Position numbers and translations under genes: made by a program
From: Cyanophora paradoxa
Lineage: Eukaryota > Glaucocystophyceae > Cyanophorales > Cyanophoraceae
Reading direction: 5' to 3'
Assembly (NCBI GenBank): GCA_004431415.1
Contig: QPMI01000533.1
Coordinates: 372,001 to 436,000 of the forward strand
Length of the DNA: 64,000 bases
Shown here: in pieces, positions 32,210 through 46,300 of the stretch
Numbering within the stretch: the first letter of the stretch is position 1
How the letters are laid out: every line of letters starts with the position of its first letter
The notes under the pieces: model-generated
The model's input: the letters and a program-made list of their open reading frames with translations, nothing else
What the model was told of the DNA's origin: nothing
Database searches by the model: none

Positions 32210-35200
32210 TCCCCGCCTGCCCTGGCGCCGGCGCTTGCAAGCGCGCCCCTCGCCGCTCCGGTCCCTGCGCCGGCGCCGGCGCCGCCGGCGGGGGGCGGGC
32301 GCGTGTGGGAGGCAATGCGGCCGCTCGTGCCCGCTCGCAAGGTCGATCTGGAGGAGACCGGCACCCAGACGTGCGCCCGCCCCGCCCGCCTCCCTGCCCC
32401 GCCCCGCCTGACGCCGGCGCAGGGACCCGAGGAGACGGAGCTGACGGCGTCGATGTCCCTCGACGGCTCCTGCCTCTACGCTTCGATCCCCGAGGCCGCC
32501 TTCGTCTCCGACCGTGCGCTGTACCCGGCCCGGGCCCGGGCCCCGCGGCCGCCGGTGCTGAGGGCGGGCGGGGCAGAGGCCGGGGCCAGGCGGGGGCGCT
32601 GACGCGGGCGGGCCGGGCGCGCCTGTGGAAGGCCGGCCTGACCGACGCGGGGAGGCGCCCCCGAGGACGAGGAGGGTGCCGGCGCCGTCGCCCGCCACCC
32701 CATCGCCGCCCTCCGCGTAATGCGCGCCCCCGCCCCGGCCCCCTCCCCGCCGCCCTCACCTCGCCCCCTCTCGCAGATCCGAGTACCCCCGGAGCCCCCG
32801 CACTGCCGACGTGCTCCTCGAGGAGAACGATCCCCGGCAGGTCCGCGTACCCCCGAGTGGACCGTACCCCGGTACCCCGGGGACAAACCGGTACCCCGCA
32901 GAGGAACGACATCACGATCCACTTCCTCGCGCTCGCCCCCCCCCGCCCACAGCAACGCCCCCCAGTCCGTCTACTTCACGTTCCAGGTTGGAACCCGCGC
33001 GGGCCCCTTTCCTTTCCGCCGGCCGCGCCGCCGCGTGACGCCGGCGGCCGGCCCTGCAGTTCTACCACTACGCCCCCGTGGTCACGGAGCCCCTCATGCT
33101 GGCCAAGCCGGCGGCCTCGGCGCCACCCACGGCCCCGCGCATCCTGGTCCGCTCGGCCGAGCAGGAGAACAGCGACGGCCCGGGCCTCCCCATCAAGTTC
33201 AAGGCGCGCCGTACCCCCCCTGCTCTTCGAAACGGTTCCCGCCCAGAATCGAACCCGCGACCGCAGGTCGACCTGCCCAAGTTCGCGCGCGCGGACGAGT
33301 GCCGCGTCTTCGCCGAGGTACCCCCTTTCTCCAATCTTTCTCCCGCCCGCTGCAGCTGAACCTAACTTCGTACCCCCCTTCTCAGTACCTGCGGGACAAG
33401 GCCCTCGAGATTGACGTGTGGGACGCCACCTCGCTCTTCCTCATCGGTACCCCCCCGCCCCTGCCCCCGAGACCTCGTACCCCTCCCTCCCTCCCGGCCG
33501 ACGCCGGCGGGCAGGCACCGTCCGCATCCCGCTCAAGTCGCTCATGCGCAAGCACAAGGAGGCGGTTCAGATCACGCAGGGTCCGCGGGGGGGTACCGCG
33601 ATGCTCCGGCCGCCGCTTACGGCGCGCCGGCAGAGTTCGAGATCGTGCACACGCCGTATGGCCCGCCGCCGGAGGAGGAGGACGGGCTGTCGGCGCGGAG
33701 CACGCCGCTGCGGCCCGGGGGCGTCAACGCGACGCCGGGGCCCGTGTACAAGGCGCACGGCGCCCCGCAGGCCCGCGGCCGCCTGCAGCTCCGCATCTCC
33801 AACGAGGGCCACATGAGCGGTCCGTCCGCGGCGCCAACTCCTCCGCCGCGGCCCTCCCTCTCTGATCCGAGGGGGCGCAGAGGGCCCCAGGCCTGCGAAG
33901 GACGCGGAGGGGCGCCCCGCGCCCGCCGCGCCCCGGGTGCGCTCCTCGCTGGCCGTCATTCCGGTCTCCCGCCTTGGGACGGAGGTCCCCACGGAGCCCG
34001 GGCGCGTCCGCACGCACCGCGCGCGCCCCGTCAAAGTCTGCCCGCCCGCCCCCTCTCCGCTCCGAACTCCATCGCCGGGATTCGAACCCGCGTCGTTCAG
34101 GAGAGCGACCGGGAGCTCGCCGACGCGATCCGCGAGGAGGAGTCGCGCTACGCCGACTCGGAGGGGTACGCCGATCCCGGGGGGGTACGGCGCGCGAACT
34201 GGCGGGGTCTGAGGGACGGCCGCGGCGCAGGTCGGGGGTGGAGAGGCGGCCTATGGCGCGGGAGCAGGAAATCCGCCAGCGGGAGCGGAACCTGCGCGCG
34301 ATCCAGAACTGGCGCGAGCGGTGCGCGCCGCCCGCTCGACGCTTTGCACGAGTAGCCGCAGCCGCGCGCTGAGCGGCGCGGTGCGGCGGGGCGGGCGCAG
34401 GCGGAAGAAGCAGGTGATCCAGGACATGCTCATGCAGAGCCTCACCACCGTCCACACCATCTACCCCTCCTTCGGCCGCACCTGGTGCGTACCCCTGCAT
34501 GCAGCGGCCCCCGCGCCGCGAAGCGATCGCCGTACCCCCTCCGCGCAGCTTCTTCGAGATCGCTTTCGTGAACCCGTACCTCCACGACGACTGCTTCATC
34601 ATCTCCTTCGACGACCCCGACCTCCGGTCCAGGTGTACCCCTCCTCCCGCCCGGCCGCCGCCGACGGCCCCCGGGAGGTACAGTATTGTGCGGGACACGA
34701 AGGAGTGGCGGGCCCACAAGCGCGTGCGCGGGCTCACGACGCCGCTCGAGGACGACCTCGTCTCCGAGCACAACGAGGTACCCCCGCCCCACTACTTCCC
34801 CCCCCCAACCTGACGGCGTACCCCCCGCAGCTGCTGGTGCACGCGCGGGAGACGGTGTACGTGCCGTTCGTCTTCCAGAGCTTCAGCTGCGGGACGCTGC
34901 GGGCGGCGATGCTGGGCGACGGCGCGGCGGGCGGCGAGGAGGCGACGCCGCGGGCGCGGCAGGAGCGGGGCGGGGAGGAGGGCCCCGACGAGCCGATCCG
35001 CCCGCGCCGGACGGACGTCTCCTTCTACAACCGCGCCGGCCGCCTCGTCTACGTCGTCCGCGTCCACGTAGCCCCCCAGGTCCCCGCCCCGTACCCCCCG
35101 CCCCTTCCCCCCCCCCCCGTCCCTACTGACGCGCCGGCAGCCCTTCGCCCCCGACCGCACCTTCCGCTTCCACCACCCCGAGAACGACTTCTTCAAGGTA

Positions 35201-36719
35201 CCCCCCTCCGCTCTGCATCCCTGTACCCTGCACCCCAGCGCGCCAACGGGGCGGCGGGCAGACGCGGCTGGGGATCGAGGTGACGGCGGCGTCGTCGCCG
35301 GCGGAGCAGGTGCTGGCGGCGCTCGACCCGGCGGGCCGCGGCTACAAGCACGTCCGCTGCTCCCACGCCAACGTCGTCGTCCGCACCGAGAACGGCGCCA
35401 AGCGCCAGGCGAGCCGGCCGTCCCGCCCTGAACCTCCCGCCCCGCCCCACCGGCTGACGCCCGCCCGGTCAGGACGTGTTCGTGAAGTACCGGTGCGGGG
35501 GCTGGCCCCACGTCGGCCGCTTCTTCCTCCTCGTCTACCACGACCCCGCCAACTCGTTCCTCCACGAGGCCCGCCCCGCCCCGCCCCGCCTGTCCCCGCG
35601 CCCGCGCCCGGCTCACGGGGCGGGGCGGGGGTACAGGTGTGGCAGGTCTTCGTCTCGGCGCTCCACTCGATGGACGTCTCCTCCCCCGTCGGCCAGGCGC
35701 GTACCCCGGCCTCGAGACGGGGGGTACGCTGACCGGCCCCGCAGACGCACCGCGCCTCTCTCTTCATCCCCGCCGCCGCCGCCCCCCGCACCGTCCAGGC
35801 TCGTACCCCCCACCGCCCGCCCTTGCCCTTTCTCCGCTCAGCGGTACCCCCGCAGGTCCACTCCTCGAACCCGGACCTGGTGCAGGTCCAACCCTCCGCC
35901 CCCTTCGCCCTCGTCTCCGGCAGGCCCGCCATCCCCGGCCTCGTACCCCCTCCCCCGCCCACTTTCGAATTCGCCGCAGCGTCAACGAGCTCTCGATGGC
36001 GTACCGCCCCCTCCGCGTCGGGACCGCCGACGTCCTCCTCCACGTCGTCGGTACCCCCCTCGCCTCCCCGTACCCCGCGGGACCCGCCGAGCGGGCCGCC
36101 CCGCAGACGTCGCGGCGCGGGAGCTTGTTGGCGCGTGGCTCGTCGAGACCAACGCTCGGCCCCCCTACGTCGGTGCGGCCCCGTACCCCTCTCCGGCCCC
36201 GGCCCCGCGCCCGGGGGAGAGCGGCCGGCGCAGGCAAGACCTTCGAGGTCGCAGTACCCTCCGGCATCGCCTGCAACAAGGTCCGCTGCGCCCCCCCCCT
36301 ACCCCCCCTTCGTTCGCCACGCGTACCCTCGCGGTGGCGAACGGCGGGCGCAGAAAATATCGTTCAAGAACCCGTACGGCGAGCGCAAGGCCTTCGTGCT
36401 GCGGACCAGTCACCCCCACCTCGTCCAGTTCCGGGACACACGGTATATACGTACCCCCGCCCTCGCCCTTGCCCCGGACCCCGTACCCCCCTGATCCGGG
36501 CCGGGGCCGGGGCCAGGCTCGACCTGGAGCCGTTCGGCGCGGCGTACATCGGCCTGCGCCTCCTCCCGCAGGTCCGATACCCCCCCCCCCCCCCCCCTCC
36601 CCCGCCCGAAGCCGACGCGGGGGCAGTCGGTGCCGCGGGTGGAGGAGGTGCACGTCTTCGTGAACGACGCGGAGGACAAGAGCGAGGACTGCCTCTGCGT
36701 CCGCGTCCAGTACTGCTAG
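32210..36719 (+). CDS. NPHP4: Nephrocystin-4, right copy, 5'-truncated but with intact C-terminus
   Basis: Similarity to the left copy starts at about 32210, within the Pro-rich linker before GGRVWEAMRPLVPARKVDLE. The whole N-terminal C2-like half is absent. The rest reads well: KFARADECRVF, LRDKALEIDVWDATSLFLIG, IPLKSLMRKHKEAVQIT, the EREL..AIREEESRYA helix, KKQVIQDMLMQSLTTVHTIYP, FFEIAFVNPYLHDDCF, DVSFYNRAGRLVYVVRVHV. It then continues past the left copy's window limit to the C-terminal Ig-like/MSP-like modules (VHSSNPDLVQVQ; FKNPYGERKAFVL; EVHVFVNDAEDKSEDCLCV) and TAG at 36717. Branch points CTGAC sit 10-20 nt before several acceptors. Exons are conserved while introns differ. It may be a pseudogene, or expressed from a new 5' end. 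Confidence 0.82.
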
Positions 36720-37341
36720 CCGGGCCTAGCCTCCGCCCCCGCCCCCGCACCCGGGCCTCTCTTGCGGGGCCCGCCCCCGTCTTTTATTCAAGTTAAGCTC
36801 TTCGGTTAATCGCGCACGCACGCACGTGCGCTGCTGGGCACCTCCTGGGCCGCTCTTGCGAGGCTCGCAGGGCCAGCCACCGTCTTTCATTCAGCTCTTC
36901 GGATTTCATACACGGCCGAGCTCGAGCTGAACATATATGAGCTATAGCTGAGAGCTACAGATGCAGCTCATGATCAAAGGCTCCGGATCCCCGAGCTACA
37001 GCTGAGAGCCCCCGAGCTACAGCTGAGAGCCGCGGCCGGCGCCCGGCCGGGGCGCCGGGATGTTCGTGGGGAGGAGGGGTAGCAGGAGCCGCCGAGGCGG
37101 AGAGGCTTGCCCCTATCCCTAGCTATAGCTATATCTTAGAAAAGGGAGCGGGGGAAACGAAGCATCGAAAAATGAAATCGAAGCTTTCAACCTATAAGCT
37201 CCCACCCGCCTTCTGATTCTATTGCAAATGATTTTTCACAATATCAATGCATTGCAGCACGTGCACGTGCGCATGCACCGGCCCTACAAATGCTGTGTGG
37301 CGCCTATCAAAAGCTGCAGGCGCCTGGCTTTCTTCTATTAT
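36720..37341. other. Convergent intergenic spacer
   Basis: Separates two converging genes. Holds a near-duplicate 25-bp phrase (CCGTCTTTTATTCAAG..AGCTCTTCGG at about 36777 and CCGTCTTTCATTCAGCTCTTCGG at 36880) and repeated CGAGCTACAGCTGAGAGC at 36993 and 37014. Probably shared 3' UTR/terminator DNA. No gene seen. Confidence 0.5.
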
Positions 37342-40300
37342 CTATCTGAAAAACCGAAGCAAACCGTTGATGAGGCCGCCGAGCTGATGCCGCATGGTGA
37401 TGAGTCTGGACTGGAACGGGTAGAGGCGCTTGGGGGGCAGAATTTCGTATCCGCACGCGATCAGCAGCCGAAGCAGGGCTGCGGCGAGGCGGGGCGAGCG
37501 GGCGGGGCAGCGGTCCGGTCAGAAGCGAGATGCTGGAGGCATGGATTAATATTGCAGACTCCGACTCGCCTTTGACCGTGTTCTTCGCCATCGCCTGCTC
37601 GTCCACGATCTCGATCGCGGCGGCGGCGCTGGCGGACTGCCCCGGCTCCACGCGCCGGCGCACGCCAAGGCACTCGTACGGCACCTGGGGCCGGGGAGAA
37701 GGGGCGAAGAGGGAGGAAGCGTCGTTAACGCTGTCAGTCAGGACGACGAGGTCGCAGAGCAGAGGAGCGGCGACGTTGGCCATGGCGCACCAGGAGGTTG
37801 TTTATCTGGCGCTGCTTGCTCTTGTCGGGCCCGTACATGAAGCCTGCGCGGCGATGGCGGGCCGGGCGCGTCATGGAAAAAGGAAGGAGGACGCGACGCG
37901 ACGCAGATTAAACGGGAAAGGGGGCGGACCCTCGCGCTTCTTCTTGCGGGCCCAGACCTCGTGGGCGTTGCGCGCCAGCAGGTCGACCAGCTGCTCCATC
38001 CCGTGCTCGTCGTGCAGGGGCTGGGCGGACGTCCTCGAGAGCCACTCGGTCGGCCACCAGCTCCAGTCGACCGCCCCGTTCCGGCTCTTCATCTCCTGCG
38101 TTTCGGAAAAGTGTTGGACTTCAGAAAGCGCGTGTCCAACGATATATAGAACATCGTCTTACGTCGAGCTTTTTCTCATACGTCTTCCTGTTGACCCTCA
38201 TCAGGATGTAGTTCTGCGCACAGTCCAATTGCTTTCAGATCCAGTTGTCAAGTTCGATTTCAAATAAAGTTATACCTTCGGCAAGTTCTTTTGGGTGATG
38301 TAATGCTTCCACGCGGGATCCCGTTCCAGCACGTTGACGTTCGAGTTTTCAGTGCTCGGCGGCACAAACTTGTAGCTGCAAGCAGGTCAGCCCAGCTAGC
38401 AAGCATAGCCGATGCATAGCTATAGTCAGTCGATCGAACCCGCAGTACATTGCCGCAAAAATAATCTGCAATAGCAGCACTGAGCGTGCAATGTAGAGAT
38501 AGAGGTATCTCCTTGCATCGTTCACAAACCTCGAGAGCCTTTCCAATCTCCTCTTCGAATTCTTTCTTGTTGACTTCTTGCACGCTCTTGCCCTCGACGA
38601 TTTCATTGTCGCTTAGCTTTCGCAGCGAAAAGAAATTCTGCGTGCGTACGGTTCATACACCCGCAGACGTGCCTGCCGCATGCCGCATGGTTGCACACAC
38701 CTGAAGTTCGCTGTTCAGCTTCCTCTCGTCGTCGAAACCCTTTTCGCAGTACCTGCACAGGCATGATAAACCTTCCTACTAGGCTACGCGCTCTATCACA
38801 AGCGATGCGCTAGAACGCACTTCCAGCCGTCCTTCACGCGGCTGCGGACCCACTGGTCGTGGTGGACCATTCCGAGCGCGACGACGAGGGAAATGTCAGT
38901 CCGTTCGACGCGCACCTGCGATGTGAGCGATGTTGTCAGACAATTGCGACGTGATTTGCAATTGCAATCGGCGCGTTGCGTCTCTTAGACTCAGACCTTT
39001 TCAGCACGGGCGATTTCTTCAAGATTGCTCGTTTGCATCGGCTGTGACTTCGTCGGCTCGAGCTCTATAGCTACATCTTCGGATTTCGTGATCGTCGCTA
39101 TTTCAATTGGAACTCTGATGCGGCGTAGAGAGTCAAGCAATTTCTCGCGTCTGCTAGCGCGCGCAAGCAATCAGAACGATATGTACACAGGAAACCCGAT
39201 AGTGTTTCGTGCAGTCTGCGCACGCATTCTCGTTCGCTGATACGCCGGAGCTCGAGGTTGTATCGTAAGGGCGAGGCAGCCAAATCGCGTTTCTTTCAGC
39301 GTTCTGAGTGCAGGCGTCGCATGAGATTTCGGAATATGATCATCACTAGTACTAACCATGTCCATTTTCACAAAGCAGTGCGCGGGCAACGTCGAAAGGA
39401 AGCGCAGGGTCTGCGATGCAAGTAGCTCATGATCATGAGAACAAAAACGAAGTCAGCCAATCGAAAAGACAATGCTGGCTCGCCTCGGCCTTCACGTCTG
39501 TCTCATTTGCTCCAAAGCGCTTTCTGAGGGTGATTTCGCGAACGATGTCCGCAACCTGTCCATGGCCGATGGTTGCAGTCTGTGCAAATACGACGCAGAC
39601 CTCATAATAAATAATATGACACACCTCATCGAATCGGAGCGACTCGCGAATGACGAGTGACTGCCCACCCTCGAGCTCGGAAGATACGTTCATGATTGTG
39701 AGATAGAGATCCTGTACGCGCCGATCGAACTGCAACATCGAGAATTCAGTTGGATTTTATCAGTGGATAGGTAGCTATGCAATTTCAAGGGAATACGTAT
39801 ACCTCATTCACAGCCACAGTGAGGTGCTCGTAGAACTCCGGCTTCAGACCCGCCCGCTCGAGGATCTTCTGCTCGCCCTGAGGACAGAGTTTTTACGTCA
39901 AGGCATGAAAAGTTCATTGCGGCTTCGAATTCGTCGACGTACCCCGATCTCGCGGATAGCCTTGCGTCGGCCCACAACTTGTGTCTCGTCCTTAAGCTTG
40001 TCAAAAAACTCAATTGCCTCCTTGTGCTTCGCCTCCGAATCTGGAAGGCAGGGAAATCACGTGAAAGACGTGGTATATGTATTCGAATTTCTGCTGTGCT
40101 CGCCTACATACGCGCTGTTGCGCGCTGCTGCAGGCATTAGATGCGTTCACTCTGCACGAGCATGATTCACGCAATGGATAAAGTGCTTGCCTGCGATCGT
40201 GGCCTCGTTCTCTCGGCTGGACACGACGTGCACTTTGGAAGACTTGAGTTTGTCCACCAAGTCGACCACGCACTTCGTCGCCTCTCCGATGGCCTGCAAT

Positions 40301-43300
40301 GCGTGTGAGGCGCTCATTTCATCATGAAAGTGCACGATGGTCTACATTGACGCTGCTGCGAAGAGAAGCGCACCGCGCGGTAGAGAGCGTCGATCAGAAC
40401 CGCGTCTTCTACAAGGAGACGAAAAGTGTCGCTTTTGATTTCCTGCAGTCGCATGGAATGAGCAATTCATGATCAGGTGTACACAGACACGCCATGCACC
40501 GTTGCGCGATGCTTGGCTGCCAAGTTCTTCAAAGCTTCAATGATCTGATTGAAGTTCGCTCACTTTAGACTCCGTGTTTGCATTGAAAATCACAAGAACG
40601 AACCAAGAGCATATCATCGAGCGCAAAAGTGCGGCGCACGAAGCGTGCCGGCGTCAACACGCAGTACGACCCGCGGTTGTCCAGTAACCGCTGCAGCTCA
40701 GCGTTTCGCTCGCTGATGCTCATGAGCTCTTCCTCCAGCTGCGCAGCAAACGTTGGTCGGAGGCAATATCTAGAACAGAGCTTAGAGCGCTGGCTTCGCA
40801 CATCTAAATCATCGATGAGGCGGCTTGGCGGGTCCATTCCGTAGCTTCTGAAAGTGTGGAGAACGCGGTTGTGCAGTACAACGTGCGCATCGCGCAGATA
40901 GAAATATCCCACGAGCTTCAACAGAGCCCTGCCATGAAATTGAAGGCTCGGTAAGGAATCAGTTATGCAAATGAAACGCAGCTGCGACTCACAAGGGCGC
41001 AATTTTGAGGTAATCACCCTCCTTGAAGCTGAACGGCTCATTCTGGGGCTCCAATTTGCTGAATCCTTGAACACACAAAAGATCTAGACATCCGACAAAG
41101 CGTCCTTTCACCCAGCCTGCAATGCTGCCCAGCCAAGAGAGCTTGCCCTTATTGACAAAAAGTGTGCGGAACGTGTAGTCCGCGTCGCTCCACTCCACGT
41201 CAATGTACTTGTTCGTCATCTGTGCCAAGTTAAGCCCATCAAACCATTTCGTTTCCCTACAAACAGCAGACAGGAATGCAGCGCGCCTCTACCACCGAGA
41301 ATTTCGCCAATGTGTCCTCCTTAATGTACACGCGCGATTCGCGATCGCGATCGGGCTTTGTTTCGTTGTTGTTCTCGTCGGCCTTTGGATAATTATCTCG
41401 CCTTCCTATCAGGTTGAGATAAAGGCCGTTCTGAAAGAAGCACGCAGCTTTAGTGAGTACACTTTCGCTTCAGATTGCGTAACCAATTCGGCGTACACGA
41501 ATTACATCCATCATGAATCGTGCCGCCGGATCGTCCAGGTCAGTGATAATCTCAGCGGCAATGTTCTGCGAAACAAGGTCTGAGGGCATACATGCATATG
41601 CAGCCGTTGCTGCGCATGCGCATCGGATGACCTTGTTGCCCAGGGGCGTGTCACCGGACTTGTCGTTCAGCGCCAGAAGCTCCGTGCTGAATTTGTCCCA
41701 TTTTATTTTCGAATTAGTATTGTTCGTGTTCTGAGTATAGTTAGGTGTATTCGGATTGCTCATGTCCTGAGTGTAGTCAGATATAAACCACAACATTCAC
41801 CGCGCCTGGGAGTGCGCACCTTAAGCTTCTGTTGCTTTATGGCTTCTCTGTGCTTCTCATGCACCGCGTTGAGGGCCTTGCGGGCCAGAGTGTCACGGTC
41901 CTTCTGCTCGCAGTACGCCTCCGAAAGCCAGAGCTGCATTACAAGGCGTGAGGTACACGTGCCAGTGGGTTCGACAACTGCAGTGGAAATGGGCTCATCG
42001 AACCCGGAAGCGACTCCTCTTGTCATCCCCCGGACCCGGCCGCGGCAGCAGCTTCGCGTCTCTATGCAGCTTCTTGATCTGGAGTCTGGCCTGGACGATT
42101 TTGGTGAAGGGGCTCAGGTGGTCCTCCGGGCTCAGGAGCTCCTCGAGCTCCTCCTGGAGCTTCACAGCCTCCGCCCTGAACGGCCGCGTGAGCGAGGGGG
42201 AAATCGGCCAGCTGCAGCCAGCGGGCAGCGCTAGCGCGAGCACCCAGCCTCGTCGTAGTTCTTGGGAGGACCGGAAAAGCCGCACGTTAGCGCACGCGTA
42301 GAAATCACAATTGCCGTATATTGAAAGATGCACACCTTGCTCAAAATGGCGATGAAAATGTTCTGTACAAAGCAGAACCGTCAACCCGCGAGAAACATAT
42401 ATAATACCCAGGCCGCCGCAAATCAAACAGACCACGAGGACTAGGCCCATGACCACAATGAAGGAAAAGTAGAAGATCTGTGCAAGGCATGATCTTAAAA
42501 TCGACAGAAAGCATTTTAAAGCTTACAACGCCGGCAACGGGGGAAACTTCGGCCATCTTTGACGCATCAAATCCTCCACTCAGATTGCTGCGATATATAT
42601 CGATCCCGTTTGTTGATCATGAAGCGTATAAACAGGCGCATGTGTCTTACCCGAAGAGATTTGATATGCTGCTGTACAACGAGCGAAATTCTGGACCGGG
42701 AGTTAGAGAAATTGCTTGAGAATATTGAAGCGCGTGGGACCTAGCTAGCCGGACCGGAAAGACGGTGTCCCTGCGAGAATATTAACACAAAAGATACCGT
42801 TGAACAGACGGGGACGGGAGCTGTACGCACAAATATGACGCAGGCCATAGCCGCGTATCCGCAGAAGAGAATTGCTGCGTGCGGGGTAGGAAAGTAGGCG
42901 TCGGTTTCAGCGAGGCATGCGTTTATTTCAGCACATTCTGTTGTATTCTGTATATAGCCGCATATTAGCCTAGCTATGCTCAGCCTTGACCTGACGTATG
43001 CATGGTTTGATAGCTGCAGTCTTCGAGCTGCTTATAGTTGTAGTCGGCATTAGATTTGATCGCATCTCAAGTTTAGCCTAAGTTTGGTCTAGTCTAGGGT
43101 ACGTGTGTCTGTCTTCGGGGAGTACAGGATTAGCCGCTGCTCGTCTCCTCCGGTCAAGTACCGTGCCTGGGCTCCGCCCGGGCGTGCGCTAGCGACCTCT
43201 AGAGATGGCTCGTCTGTTTCGCCTCCTAGCTCCGCCGCCGCCTCATTAGATCCGCCCGCTGCGCTCTGCCTGGTGCTCCCTAGCGCCCGGCCAGTGCACG

Positions 43301-46300
43301 CCCACTCGCTCTAGTATCTTAAGGGGGCCGGGCGTGTACAACAATTCGTCACTAATTTGATAGCAGGGAGCAAACCGAATATGAAGACAAATGCTGCGAG
43401 GTCCGGCATAGCCTGCCGTATCGCCGTTAGATTATTTTACGAACCAATTACGCAACCGATCGCGAGCTGCACAATTCGAACGTTGACAGTACCTTTGCGA
43501 TGGTGTTGGTGAGGACGGCCAGACGCGGAGTGAGCTCGAGATACTTGTACGCCCGCAGGCAGCAGATGAGGATCGACACGCCAGCCAGCTGCAGGGCGCC
43601 GATGGTCAGCGGCGGGTTTAATTTCACAATCAACATCGTTGCGCACCTGCTGAATGCTACTCATTAGGTCCAAGCCCCGGTCGAAGTCATAGAATCGGGC
43701 AGATTTATTGGGCGATGTGAAACTCATTGTAGTTGTGTTGTGTGCTAATGCAAGAGATTTCGAATCATAGAATCGGGCAGGATTAATGCCTGCGGCGAGC
43801 CTCCCGAGCATTTTCGAACAGAATGAATCTGAAATTAAAAGAACCGATTCAGCGTGAATAGGCATATAAATCAAGCCCCTGCATCAAAGAAGCGGACAGT
43901 ACTGAAGGCCGTAAAAAAAGGCAGCGAGAAGAAGACCCAAATTGAGGAGATCCAAGATGTTCCACCTGTCACCTGCAAGAGGTTCGAGGGTTGATATTCA
44001 ATATATACTGAATTCATATGCATACTTGCACCTGTCAAATATTCGACAAGGCCGCTATTCCACATTTCGAAAATCTCGAGGAGGATATAGACTGCACGCG
44101 AGACTCAAACCTTGACTTGGGGGGGGGGGGGGGGGGGGGGGGGTGACTTGGACACCACTGACCAATCACAAGTGTGTAGAACACGATAGCTGCGTGCGAG
44201 CTCGCATGAGACATGAGACAAAATGCATCTGGGAAGCGAAGGCACACCAAGAATGGCTGTGTGCCACTCAAAGGTATCGAGGTGCAACGTGTCCACTCTC
44301 ACGCTCGGCATCGCCAGGCCCTAATACAAGAGACATCACGGCCCGAAGGGGAGCGATGCGGGCCAGCAGACGCACAGCGGTCGGAAACTCAATCATAAAC
44401 GCCATTGTGATGAAAGTGCCTGCAGATGATCATGATCGAGACCATATATATAAGGCGGCGCGCCGGAATGGTTGCAATATTAATGTAAACGGCACGCGCT
44501 GGTGTGTGGGTTCTGCCAGTTGGCCTCCACGGACACGACCCGTGTACCCACGTCCAGCCAGTTCCCGTTCTGCGGGCAATTGCAATGGGCGCGGCACGCG
44601 GGAGCGCTAGCGCTTCAGCAAGACAGACCTTTAGAGCCGCGATGGTCGCAAGATTCTCTTCGATACGAGCAGCAGAGAGCATCACAACATAGCCTCCCTG
44701 TTGATTGCAAATGACACGACATCAGGAATGATTATAATTAGTACTGCACGGGGGAAATTAAAGATGGCAAGTGAATGTCTCGATAGCAACGATCACGGCC
44801 GCGGTGCACAGCGATGCCGTTCCACTATAGCTCAAGAAGGGGATTTGTAACAAGAGACGGGCCTTGCCGTAGGTGGACACGACGTCGCTCGTGATCCAGT
44901 CGCGAAGGTACCGCGCGGACGGGTCGAGGTCCGACATCCCCCCTCGCCAGGTCCAGCTGCGTGCAACCCAACGATATCGATCGCAAGCGCTCGCGTTCAC
45001 GAAGCCGCAAACGTAACGCACGCGTCGCTCTCGAGGCCGAACGGCAGGCGCTCCTCGCTTCCGGGGCCGAAGTCGTGGAAGCACCTGGTCGGCAAGTCAG
45101 CGCCATCGATATCGATAGAAATATCGCCGCGGCGGGGCCCGCGCACTGCGACTCGACAAGGTGGTCGTGGCCGGGGACCGCCGCCTGGCACGTGTACGCG
45201 GTGCTCCGTATCTGATCCCAGAGCAGTCATCAGGATGAGATCACTCTAGACACAGCCTGGAGCAGCCCGGCGCGCACCTGCCGGATGCGAATGGCTCCGA
45301 CCTGGCGCCGGAATTCGCGGAAGGGAGCGTGTTGGGCGTTCGCGGGATCGGTGATCGGCATCAGAACGTCGGATAGCCACTCGTACACATCCTCTGCCGG
45401 AGTTCAAGTGCGTTCGCGTTCGCGTCAGGGGTACCGGTCCCTCGGCAAAAACTTCAGGCATAGGGCAAGCTCACCGGCATCCTTGATGTTCTTGAAGGCC
45501 TGGGGTGCGTGATGTACGATCAGAGCCACATCAAGGTCACAGATACAGTTGCACACGCGAACCTCCTCCATGTTCAGGTGCCCCTCGACAATAAGACTCT
45601 CGTTTTGCTCGTAGTTAATCTGCAGGGGTGCGAAAGAATGCGAAAGATGCCAGCATAAGCCCAGGAGTCGCGCAGCGAGGGATGCACATGGGGCGCAGCG
45701 CACCGCTGCAAGAGTGAATTGAAATAGAATACGTGGTCGGCGAGTGAGTGAAGTGGCGAGTAAAAGAAGCGCAGGGCCGGGGGCACAGCGAACCCACTGG
45801 AATGACTCGGATGGCAAGGAATGCAAAGAGCATCACGAACAGAATGTAGACGCCGAGCTCGCTGCGGCCAAAGCCCGCTGTTCAGATGCAGCGGGCCCAG
45901 CTGCACTCGGCCATGTTCATGCATATATATATGTCTGCATACCGGTAAAGTTTATACTGCGCGAGACGCTTGCGCCAAACGCGGAGGTAGATCTCGGTAG
46001 AGCGAACATCAAGCTTCATGTCTTGGAAGAGGCTGTCGCAAGAGGTCAGTACATATATATAGGAGGCCTAGGCATGCCGTTCATTGGCAGCGACATGAGA
46101 TGGTCGCACTCAGAGATAGCTTTAACGACGTTTCCGCCTCCATTTGACTTCGTTTCGTGGTCCTTCGGACCCTCATGGGAGTCGGACGGATCCGGATCCC
46201 AGCCGACCGCGCCAGCAGCAGGCCTAGGAAGCGAATTCACGAGCTGAGAATGCGCATCCGAATGCACCGAGCTAGACGGCTGCCCGAAGCTCTCGAAGAA

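Noticed and set aside
37342-39300. Separate ryanodine receptor gene
   Set aside because: The block is only the C-terminal few kilobases, lacks the RyR pore and SPRY/MIR modules, and continues without an obvious gene boundary from the polycystin exons.
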